Source: Bacteroidales bacterium
Lineage (GTDB): Bacteria; Bacteroidota; Bacteroidia; Bacteroidales; UBA7960
Assembly: GCA_007118495.1 (NCBI GenBank)
Contig: SKRM01000031.1
Location: forward strand, 1 to 64,000
Reading direction: 5' to 3'
DNA: 64,000 bases
In this document: positions 16,334-23,822 of the stretch, piece by piece
How the letters are laid out: the number at the start of each line of letters is the position of its first letter
How positions within the stretch are numbered: the first letter of the stretch is position 1
The notes under the pieces: generated by a model
Database searches by the model: none
What the model saw: only the letters and a program-made list of their open reading frames with translations
What the model was told of the DNA's origin: nothing
Position numbers and translations under genes: made by a program

Positions 16334-17494
16334 AAACTCTCTGATGCCCTGGGTAAGGCGGTTAATATCATCCAGGTTGGTGAAGTAGTTGCATGACACC
16401 CTGATGTTGTCATTCCTGATGGCAGCAATGACTCCTTTTTTGGCCAGATATTCAACACAAGCCTGGTTATTCCTTTGCCGCAGATCAAAACTGATGATGG
16501 CTGACTGCTCGCCTGCATGGCTATGGGGAGTATGAATTTCAACCTCCTGAATCTGGTTTAGGTGGGCAATGGTTTGGGTGACAAGTTCAAGCACGCGCTG
16601 GCGAATATTTTCAAAGCCAATACCAGACATATAAGTCCAGGCAGCCTTTAGCCCGAGAACACTTTGAAGGTTGCTTGTACCATACTGATACTGCATGGCG
16701 GTTGGGTGGATATTCACTTTCTGTCCTTTGGCCGTAATGATATACTCATCTTCAGGGGGCTTTACCGAGAGCCACCCGGCCAGGGGTGAAGGGAAAGCTT
16801 TTCTATACGATTCAGATGTGTAAAATAATGAGCCCACATGGCCAGCACACCCCCATTTATGTAGAGAAGCTGCCATCACATCAATGTGCATTTTTTCAAC
16901 ATCGATAGGAAAAAACGGAAAGCCCTGGGTTGCATTTACAATGAACAGCAGACCTTTTTTATTGGCGGCCTTTCCCAGACTTTCAATGTCTTGCCTGAAC
17001 CCGCTGCTGTACTGAACATATGAACACACTATAGCCTTTGTCGACTCATCAACTAAAGACATCATAGCATCAATGCTGTATCGGCCATTGGCGGGTTGAA
17101 CGTATTTTACAGGAATATCCTGGTACTCGAACGGAATATTGGTCGCCGGAAATTCATCTTCAGTTGAGACAATATTGAAGGGTGAATTGATGTGGCGCTT
17201 AAGCGACAGCGCAACCATTGACATGGCCATGGATGTATTGGGAAGTAAAGCCAGGTTTTCTGCACTTGTATTAAGGTGGTCTCCCAGGCTGCCCAGTAAT
17301 TTCATGCTTTCATCCAGGTCATTATGCCAGTCGAGATCGCCAACTTCGTATAGTCGTTTGTACGATTTTCTGATGGCCTTGTAAACAGCTTGTGGTATGG
17401 GTGAAAGTCCGGCGCTGTGAAAATACGCCAGTTTTTTACAAATTTTAAAATCTTTGCGGATATTTTCCCAAAAGTCAGTATGCATAAAACGCAA
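16319..17494 (-). CDS. Aminotransferase class V-fold PLP enzyme
   Basis: A 391-aa fold-type I PLP enzyme related to cysteine desulfurases and isopenicillin N epimerase-like proteins. The PLP lysine is expected in ASLHKWGCAGHVG. Other landmarks are AENLALLPNTSMAMSMVA, the conserved VNATQGFPF segment at the cofactor aspartate position (here Asn-Ala-Thr-Gln replaces the usual DGAQ) and the C-terminal RVSCNYFTNLDDINRL. The D-to-N change at the usual PLP N1-binding aspartate deserves attention. It is the last gene of the amn-holA-EVE-cvpA operon, 5 bp after cvpA. Reaction not assigned. Confidence 0.87.
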   Translation of the reverse strand: MRFMHTDFWENIRKDFKICKKLAYFHSAGLSPIPQAVYKAIRKSYKRLYEVGDLDWHNDLDESMKLLGSLGDHLNTSAENLALLPNTSMAMSMVALSLKRHINSPFNIVSTEDEFPATNIPFEYQDIPVKYVQPANGRYSIDAMMSLVDESTKAIVCSYVQYSSGFRQDIESLGKAANKKGLLFIVNATQGFPFFPIDVEKMHIDVMAASLHKWGCAGHVGSLFYTSESYRKAFPSPLAGWLSVKPPEDEYIITAKGQKVNIHPTAMQYQYGTSNLQSVLGLKAAWTYMSGIGFENIRQRVLELVTQTIAHLNQIQEVEIHTPHSHAGEQSAIISFDLRQRNNQACVEYLAKKGVIAAIRNDNIRVSCNYFTNLDDINRLTQGIREFLNKP

Positions 17495-17499
17495 ATAAA

Positions 17500-18015
17500 T
17501 TATAGGGTAACTAAAAAGGTTGATTCAGGTATTTTGTCTAATCTGATTCCCTGCAGCAATCTGTCAGAGAGTCGGTCTAAATGCCTGTACAAATAGCTTG
17601 AATCTTGCATTTCTTGCGATATGAGGCGCTTCTCGCCATCGAAATAGTCAATGATAACAAATGCCAGCGACATAATAAGGGCCCATTTGATCAGACCGGT
17701 TACAAAACCTGCGAGGCGGTTTATGAAACCAAGAAAGAGTGCTTTCATCAGTTTGGTCAGCAAATGTCCCAGGCCCCTGATGGTGATGGCTACGGTGAAG
17801 AATACCAAAATAAAGACAATGATCTTAACAATTTGAATATTCCAGTCGACAATACCCGAAACGATATGTCCTGCAATATTTGAAGCCAGAATAGCCAGGT
17901 AAATACCGACAATGAGAGCCAAAAGCGTTGCCACTTCGTGGAAAAAACCTTTCTGAAATCCCCTGGCTGCACCCAGCAGCAACAGGACGGCAATTATGAG
18001 GTCAAGCAGGTTCAT
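17500..18015 (-). CDS. cvpA: CvpA family membrane protein
   Basis: A 171-aa CvpA-family protein with four predicted membrane helices and the family N-terminus (LLDLIIAVLLLLGAARGFQKGF). In other bacteria CvpA is linked to envelope homeostasis, colicin V export and biofilm traits; the biochemical role is unclear. It lies between the EVE-domain gene (6 bp) and the PLP enzyme gene (5 bp) on the same strand, so it is translated from the same message. Confidence 0.9.
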   Translation of the reverse strand: MNLLDLIIAVLLLLGAARGFQKGFFHEVATLLALIVGIYLAILASNIAGHIVSGIVDWNIQIVKIIVFILVFFTVAITIRGLGHLLTKLMKALFLGFINRLAGFVTGLIKWALIMSLAFVIIDYFDGEKRLISQEMQDSSYLYRHLDRLSDRLLQGIRLDKIPESTFLVTL

Positions 18016-18021
18016 GGGCTA

Positions 18022-18435
18022 TCAGCTTTCAGGGTTTCCCAGTTCAACGATGGTATCAAACTCTGCTGGCTTTAATGGCATGACCGAAAGCCTTGATTGT
18101 TTAACCAGGGCAATCTGGTCAAGACGCGGGTCAGCTTTGATGGTGGCCAGGGTGACAGGTGAAGAAAATTTTGTTTCAGGAACCAGCTCAACCACCACCC
18201 AGCGGTCATCACTTGCTGTGGGATCGGGATAGGCCGTTTTCACAACCCTTCCTATTCCCATAACCTGTTTTTCAGAAACACTATGGTAGAAAAGCACCAT
18301 GTCATCTTTTTGCATTGCTTGCAAGTTGTTTCTGGCCTGGTAATTTCTTACCCCTTCCCACATGGTTTTACCGTCTTTTTCAAATTGCTGCCAGGAGTAG
18401 GCACCGGGTTCGCTTTTAACCAGCCAATATTGCAT
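18022..18435 (-). CDS. EVE (YTH-like) domain protein
   Basis: A 137-aa single-domain EVE protein, a PUA/YTH-like fold thought to bind modified bases in RNA or DNA. Family landmarks are the start MQYWLVKSEP, the WEGVRNYQARNNL segment, MVLFYHS and the C-terminal LVKQSRLSVMPL. Length is full for the stand-alone form found across bacteria. In this operon it follows holA and precedes cvpA. Its ligand is not known. Confidence 0.95.
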   Translation of the reverse strand: MQYWLVKSEPGAYSWQQFEKDGKTMWEGVRNYQARNNLQAMQKDDMVLFYHSVSEKQVMGIGRVVKTAYPDPTASDDRWVVVELVPETKFSSPVTLATIKADPRLDQIALVKQSRLSVMPLKPAEFDTIVELGNPES

Positions 18436-18449
18436 ATGAAAAACTTTAA

Positions 18450-19457
18450 TTAATTTAGTATCATGTATGTCAGCTCTTTGAGGAGATCGTCTGTGTCGGC
18501 CGAATCATTGTTTACTCCCTTTGATTTTAAATCAGTGGTTCGCAAAAGCGAAAGTATCCTTACAGCTTTTGCTTGAGAGAAATTTTGCGCGGCCAGGGCA
18601 TAATCTTTCACAAAATGCATGTTTGTGCCCAGTTCTGAGGCTACATGTCTTGGGTTTTTGTCTTTCAGGTTGTGGTAAAGTAAAATCTTCGAAAAAAACT
18701 GATACAAAACGCCCATTACCATGAATACCTGAACCGACTTTGGATTGTCAGCAAAATATTTTGCAATGCGGTAGGCTTTTTCTTTGTTTTTGCTTCCCAG
18801 GGCATTTTGATATTCAAAAATATTGAAGTCTTTGCTGATTCCTATGTTTTTTTCAATTACTTCTTCGGTTATCTCGGTTCCCTTTTCAAGATTGATGAAA
18901 AGCTTTCGTATTTCATTCACAATTTTGCCCAGGTCGGTACCCAGGTGGTCTGCCAACAACTGAACTGCCCTTGGGCCGATGCTGTATCCCCTTTTGGTAA
19001 CATAACTTTTAATCCACCCGGGTACCTGGTTGTCATAAAGCTTTTTCCCGTTAAAAATTACCCCGGCCCCCTGAAAAGCTTTATAGGTTTTGGTTCTTTT
19101 GTCAAGGGTTTTGTATTTATAGCAAATGACGAGTATGGTCGAATTAAGAGGCTTCTGGACATAAGGAAGCAAATCGTCCATATTTTGAATATGGTGTGCC
19201 TCTCTGATGATAACCACATTATGGTTCGACATCATGGGATACCGCCTGGCCATACTTATGATGGTTGGAATATCCGTATCCTTACCGTATACGATGCTCA
19301 GGTTGAATTCCTTTTCGGTTTCTGTGAGAACCTGTTCTTCAATATAGTCAGCAATGACATCAATATAGAAGCTTTCTTCGCCCATGAGCAGGTAAATGGG
19401 GTATAAGACCTTATTTCTTATATCCCTAAGTATATCTTCAAACTTATCTGACTCCAT
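18450..19457 (-). CDS. holA: DNA polymerase III subunit delta
   Basis: A 335-aa delta subunit, the clamp-loader wrench that opens the beta sliding clamp. Recognised by the N-terminal PIYLLMGEESFYIDVIADYI segment, the central VQLLADHLGTDLGKIVNEIRK AAA+ lid motif and the C-terminal collar domain (AVRILSLLRTTDLKSKG). Family length is about 340 aa. It lies 23 bp after amn and 14 bp before the EVE gene, in a five-gene reverse-strand operon. Confidence 0.95.
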   Translation of the reverse strand: MESDKFEDILRDIRNKVLYPIYLLMGEESFYIDVIADYIEEQVLTETEKEFNLSIVYGKDTDIPTIISMARRYPMMSNHNVVIIREAHHIQNMDDLLPYVQKPLNSTILVICYKYKTLDKRTKTYKAFQGAGVIFNGKKLYDNQVPGWIKSYVTKRGYSIGPRAVQLLADHLGTDLGKIVNEIRKLFINLEKGTEITEEVIEKNIGISKDFNIFEYQNALGSKNKEKAYRIAKYFADNPKSVQVFMVMGVLYQFFSKILLYHNLKDKNPRHVASELGTNMHFVKDYALAAQNFSQAKAVRILSLLRTTDLKSKGVNNDSADTDDLLKELTYMILN

Positions 19458-19480
19458 CTGCTAGCGGGGCTTAATCATGG

Positions 19481-20263
19481 TTAATCTTCATATTCAAACT
19501 TCAGGTGCTTCACGGTTAGTCCGTTATTGATCAGTTCTTTCAGGGCATCAACCCCTATACTCAAGTGCGATCTGACAAACTTTTCTGAGACTACTTTATC
19601 ACTTTTTTCAGTTTTAACCCCAGTTGAGATCATGGGCTGGTCAGAAACAAGAAGTAAGGCCCCTGCAGGTATGCCATTATAAAAACCAACTGAGAAAATG
19701 GTTGCTGTTTCCATATCGATTCCCATACACCTGATTTTTCTCAGATAGTTTTTGAAGGCGTCATCATGCTCCCAAACCCGCCTGTTGGTTGTGTAAATGG
19801 TACCTGTCCAATAATCTCTGCCGTGGTTACGGATATTGGTTGAAACGGCTTTTTGCATACTGAATGCAGGAAGCGCCGGGACTTCGGGCGGAAAATAATC
19901 ATTTGATGTTCCCTCTCCTCTGATGGCGGCAATGGGCAAAATGAGATCACCCAGGTTATTGACCTTTTTTAAGCCGCCGCACTTTCCAAGAAAAAGAACA
20001 GCTTTTGGTCTGACTGCACTCAGCAGATCCATGATGGTTGCTGCATTGGCGCTACCCATGCCAAAATTGATGATGGTGATATTCTCTTTTGTAGCACAGG
20101 GCATCATCCGGTCTTTTCCAATAATGGGAACACCATACTCCTCAGCAAACATCTCGACGTATTGGTTGAAGTTTGTCAATAAAATATACTGACCAATGTC
20201 TTCAACACTGCTGCCGGTATACCTTGGCAACCAGTTCTCGACAATTTCACTTTTTGTTTTCAT
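19481..20263 (-). CDS. amn: AMP nucleosidase, short form
   Basis: A 260-aa purine phosphorylase-fold protein of the AMP nucleosidase type, which splits AMP into adenine and ribose 5-phosphate. Motifs include NFGMGSANAATIMDLLSA, VLFLGKCGGLKKV and MGIDMETATIFSVGF. It lacks the large N-terminal regulatory domain of the E. coli enzyme (about 480 aa), as is usual in Bacteroidota. It is the first gene of the operon, with a -7 box upstream. Confidence 0.93.
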   Translation of the reverse strand: MKTKSEIVENWLPRYTGSSVEDIGQYILLTNFNQYVEMFAEEYGVPIIGKDRMMPCATKENITIINFGMGSANAATIMDLLSAVRPKAVLFLGKCGGLKKVNNLGDLILPIAAIRGEGTSNDYFPPEVPALPAFSMQKAVSTNIRNHGRDYWTGTIYTTNRRVWEHDDAFKNYLRKIRCMGIDMETATIFSVGFYNGIPAGALLLVSDQPMISTGVKTEKSDKVVSEKFVRSHLSIGVDALKELINNGLTVKHLKFEYED

Positions 20264-20304
20264 ACAAAAGCTGTTAGATTGTATTTCGCAGCCTGTGGCT
20301 TAAG

Positions 20305-20312
20305 CAAAAATA
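20305..20312 (-). promoter_or_regulatory. -7 box for the amn-holA operon
   Basis: The minus-strand TATTTTTG fits TAnnTTTG and predicts a start near 20299, about 35 bases before the amn ATG. A clear -33 element at the right distance is not seen. It is back to back with a box for the divergent gene. Confidence 0.45.
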
Positions 20313-20346
20313 GTCAAACCCTTTCAAAGGCTGTGTATTTTTGGAT

Positions 20347-20354
20347 TAAATTTG
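20347..20354 (+). promoter_or_regulatory. -7 box for the HsdR-N gene
   Basis: TAAATTTG matches TAnnTTTG and puts the transcript start about 25 bases before the ATG at 20386. The -33 region has only a partial match (TTTC). Confidence 0.45.
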
Positions 20355-20385
20355 CCTTGAACCATAATGGCAGGGTACACTGGTT

Positions 20386-20850
20386 ATGAACCAAACATTA
20401 AACCTTCCGGCTTTTGAGCACCAGATTGTTGAAAAGGCTGGTAAGCAACTTATATTTGATGTTTTCAGAAAAAAATATGTATCCCTGACCCCTGAAGAGT
20501 GGGTAAGGCAGCATTTTTTGCATTGGATTGTCAGAGAAAAAGCCTATCCTGCAGGTCTGATTGCTGTAGAAGCCAGCCTGGTGTATAACAAGATGGCCAG
20601 AAGGGCTGATGCCATTGTGTATGGCAGGGATGGGAAAGCGCTTATGATCATTGAATGTAAGGCTTCTGAAGTGAAAATCACCCAGGATGTCTTTGACCAG
20701 GCAGCCATGTATAACTTCCCTATGGGTGTTAGGTATCTGGTCATTACCAACGGAGTTGACCATTATTGCTGCTTTCGTGAAAACAATGCGTGGACATTTC
20801 TTGATGATGTACCCGATTACCATAAGCTTGATAACCGGTCTCAAACCTGA
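20386..20850 (+). CDS. Stand-alone HsdR N-terminal (PD-(D/E)xK) domain protein
   Basis: A 154-aa protein corresponding to the N-terminal nuclease domain of type I restriction HsdR, without helicase or partner subunits. The PD-(D/E)xK core is visible as the Asp in RADAIVYGRDG, then IIECKA with its Glu and Lys, and downstream VFDQAAMYN. Such isolated domains are common next to holA in Bacteroidota, which argues for a housekeeping nucleic-acid role and not restriction. It is 5 bp upstream of the subtilase gene. No methylase or specificity gene is in the window. Confidence 0.88.
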   Translation: MNQTLNLPAFEHQIVEKAGKQLIFDVFRKKYVSLTPEEWVRQHFLHWIVREKAYPAGLIAVEASLVYNKMARRADAIVYGRDGKALMIIECKASEVKITQDVFDQAAMYNFPMGVRYLVITNGVDHYCCFRENNAWTFLDDVPDYHKLDNRSQT

Positions 20851-20855
20851 ATGAG

Positions 20856-23747
20856 ATGAAGAACCATCTATTTCATGCAAAATCTGACAGTATGCGAATG
20901 GGCTTACTTACTATGCTACTGCTTGGGCTTGTCATCTGTGCTTATTCTCAGCCACAGCTTGTGTTGCCACAACAAGAATCATTGCAGCATACTTTGCCAG
21001 GGCATATCATTTTCAAGATCAGGGCAGACATAGATTTGCATGGCAGTCAGCGGGATAAACCTGCAGAATTGCTGGAAAAACTGCAGGTGGATAAATCAAT
21101 TGCCAGGGTTACGAGGGTATTCCCTTTCCACCAAAAACCAGAAGAAACTTATGGCAAGTCAGGATTTCGCCAAACCGACCTTTCACGTATTTACGAAGTG
21201 GTTTTATCTGACCCGGAGCTGACTGCCGACCTGATGAAGGAGCTGGCTGCTTCGGGCCTGGTTGAATATGTTCAGCCCAGGTTTATTCCTGAATCACTGA
21301 TCATGTATGATTTGTTTTCAAATGGAATATTTATCCCCAATGATTCACTGGTGTCATACCAGTATTACCTGAAAACCATTTGGGCTTTTGAGGCCTGGGC
21401 CATATCAAAGGGTGATACAAGCGTTGTGATTGGAATTGTAGATACCGGAACTGATCTGCATCATCCTGATCTGATTGATGCCATTGCCTACAATTACAAT
21501 GATCCGGTCAATGGTGAAGATTCAGACGGCGATGGGTATGTGGATAATTTTTATGGATGGGATCTTGGTGAAGAAAACAACGACCCGGGGTTTAACAAGT
21601 CTGCCCATGGGCTGCACGTAAGCGGTATTGCTGCCGCTTCATCAAATAACCGTGAAGGCATTGCAGCAACCGGCTTCTATTCGCGCTTTTTACCGGTAAA
21701 GGTTGATGATGAATTCGGTCGATTGGTTAAGGCTTATGAGGGGATCGTGTATGCAGCAGACCAGGGGGCATCTGTTATTAACTGTTCGTGGGGCAGCCAT
21801 TTGCACCCGGGACCTTTTGGACAAGACATTATCAATTATGCCGTTTTCAACAGAGATGCCCTGGTGGTCGCGGCAGCGGGCAATGCATCAGACAACAGAC
21901 CGTTTTATCCGGCTGCTCTTGAACATACCCTGAGTGTGGCAGCCACTGACAGTCTTGATGTAAAGGCCGGCTTTTCATCTTATGGACATTTTGTTGACCT
22001 GGTGGCCCCTGGTCTGGGTATTCTTTCTACATGGGTCAATGGCTCTTATATGCGCTCGGGTGGAACTTCAATGGCTGCACCAATCGTTTCGGGTGCAGCG
22101 GCCATCATAAGGTCATATTACCCTGAGCTTAATGCCATTGAGGTTGCGGCTTTGATCAAAACCACCACTGATCCCGTTGATCTGCTTGCGGGTAATCAGG
22201 CCTATAGTCGACAATTGGGATTTGGTCGCTTAAATTTATTCAGGGCGCTGTCTGAACCCATGCATTCATATGTGCGCATTGAGAACCACAGACAGGATGA
22301 AGATCAACTTGCCGCAATCAGAACCGGGCAGACTTTTTCATTGTCGATGGATTTTTTGTGTGAGCTGGCTCCGGCCGACATGCTTAAAGCTGTTTTATCA
22401 GTCGACAGTGAATATGTATCAGTTGAAACTGACACACTCAGCTTTGTGTTTGCTGAACCGCTTTACTCATTTGATAATCACACCGCACCCTTTGTGCTGA
22501 AGGCTTTGCCAGGAATACCCGAAAACCATCGGGTATTGTTTACAGTCAGTTTCTTAGATGAGAAAGGGAGTTTGACAGGCAGGCAGTCGTTTGTAAGGGT
22601 ATTGAATGCTCAATACCTCCATATCAGGGCTGGTGACCTGCTTACGACCATATCCTCAACAGGGGCCATCGGCTATAATTATCCGCGTTATGACCAGGGT
22701 ATGGGATTTTTATTCCAAAATAGTTATACCCTGCTCAAGGCAGGAGGATTGCTCATTGGCAGCGATCAATTTCATATTTCTGATCAGATTTACGGTGAGA
22801 CAGAAGGGAGTTTTAGTGCCGTATTTCAGGTCAACAGTATCCCGGAGCGTCATAAGGGCAGCGCAGCAGGGCATTACTATGTTGACGGGAGCGTATCCGA
22901 TAACAAGACAGGGTATGAAATTGGTCTTTTCTACAGGCATCATTACTGGGATGGGGATGAGGCAGAAGATTTCCTGATCCTTGACTATGACCTGGTTAAC
23001 CTGTCGGGGAAACAACGTAGCGAATTGTATACCGGTTTTTTTGCCGATTGGGTTCTCAGAGACAACAAATACCATCGGGCTTCATTTATCCCTTCTTTTC
23101 GCATGGGTTATGCCTGGGATGACAGCGGAGGCCATTACACGGGTATTCAGCTGCTATCACCCGGAGGGGTCAGACATTATGCCTTTGATAACACTGGTTT
23201 AGGTGGGAGTATTAAAATTACTGATGGATTCGGCCATTTTCAAAAATATACCGCTTTGACATCAAATCGTATTGTAGCCGGCAAATATGAAGCTGTAAAT
23301 GATATTTCTACCCTTGTTAGCACAGGTCCGTTTGTTCTCGATCACGGAGACAGTCTGCATATTGCATTTGCCCTGCATGCTGCTGCTTCATATGAAGACC
23401 TGCTGCAAAATGCCCAAAGAGCTGCCATGCGGTATGACCAGCTTAGGGGTACGCCAACCCATGCAGCCTGGCCCGGCAAATACAAGAACAGAGAACCAAT
23501 ACGGGCCATGCCCAATCCGTTTTCTCAGCGCTTGCATGTAGAATTTTCTGCATCCTTGCAGGGAACTTTCACACTGCAGTTAATTGATGTTACCGGAAGG
23601 GTATATATTAGCAGAAGTATTTTACTGCGACAAGACGGCATAGATCAGCTGATCCTTGACACCTCAGGAATGCCTGGTGGAATGTATGTATTACAGCTTG
23701 CTGGTGAAGGAAACATATTTTCGGTCAAACTAATTTGTCATCCCTGA
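20856..23747 (+). CDS. Secreted subtilase (S8) with T9SS sorting domain
   Basis: A 963-aa secreted serine protease. After a signal peptide (LLTMLLLGLVICAYSQ; a start at codon 13 is possible) comes a prodomain. The S8 catalytic domain has Asp in GIVDTGTDLHHPDL (about 196), His in AHGLHVSGIAAA (about 251) and Ser in GGTSMAAPIVSG (about 403). Two or more beta-rich domains follow. From about 884 the protein ends in a type A T9SS C-terminal domain (PNPFSQRLHVEF ... DTSGMPGGMYVLQL), which directs export through the type IX system and cell-surface attachment or release. Likely role: extracellular protein breakdown. Confidence 0.93.
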   Translation: MKNHLFHAKSDSMRMGLLTMLLLGLVICAYSQPQLVLPQQESLQHTLPGHIIFKIRADIDLHGSQRDKPAELLEKLQVDKSIARVTRVFPFHQKPEETYGKSGFRQTDLSRIYEVVLSDPELTADLMKELAASGLVEYVQPRFIPESLIMYDLFSNGIFIPNDSLVSYQYYLKTIWAFEAWAISKGDTSVVIGIVDTGTDLHHPDLIDAIAYNYNDPVNGEDSDGDGYVDNFYGWDLGEENNDPGFNKSAHGLHVSGIAAASSNNREGIAATGFYSRFLPVKVDDEFGRLVKAYEGIVYAADQGASVINCSWGSHLHPGPFGQDIINYAVFNRDALVVAAAGNASDNRPFYPAALEHTLSVAATDSLDVKAGFSSYGHFVDLVAPGLGILSTWVNGSYMRSGGTSMAAPIVSGAAAIIRSYYPELNAIEVAALIKTTTDPVDLLAGNQAYSRQLGFGRLNLFRALSEPMHSYVRIENHRQDEDQLAAIRTGQTFSLSMDFLCELAPADMLKAVLSVDSEYVSVETDTLSFVFAEPLYSFDNHTAPFVLKALPGIPENHRVLFTVSFLDEKGSLTGRQSFVRVLNAQYLHIRAGDLLTTISSTGAIGYNYPRYDQGMGFLFQNSYTLLKAGGLLIGSDQFHISDQIYGETEGSFSAVFQVNSIPERHKGSAAGHYYVDGSVSDNKTGYEIGLFYRHHYWDGDEAEDFLILDYDLVNLSGKQRSELYTGFFADWVLRDNKYHRASFIPSFRMGYAWDDSGGHYTGIQLLSPGGVRHYAFDNTGLGGSIKITDGFGHFQKYTALTSNRIVAGKYEAVNDISTLVSTGPFVLDHGDSLHIAFALHAAASYEDLLQNAQRAAMRYDQLRGTPTHAAWPGKYKNREPIRAMPNPFSQRLHVEFSASLQGTFTLQLIDVTGRVYISRSILLRQDGIDQLILDTSGMPGGMYVLQLAGEGNIFSVKLICHP

Positions 23748-23792
23748 ACTGATACAGATAGGTTGTGTGTGTTTCTCCTGTAAAAAAGCATG

Positions 23793-23800
23793 TATATTTG
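23793..23800 (+). promoter_or_regulatory. -7 box upstream of ccmF
   Basis: TATATTTG matches TAnnTTTG. The predicted transcript would start about 16 bases before the ATG at 23823. A TTTC 17 bases upstream is only a partial -33 match. Confidence 0.45.
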
Positions 23801-23822
23801 TTGGAAATTAGAATAAAATCAA

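Noticed and set aside
18807-19406. 199-codon open frame opposite holA
   Set aside because: Shadow frame over a conserved gene, with no domain support.
20386-20850. Type I restriction-modification system
   Set aside because: Only the HsdR N-terminal domain is present; no helicase, methylase or specificity genes are in the window.
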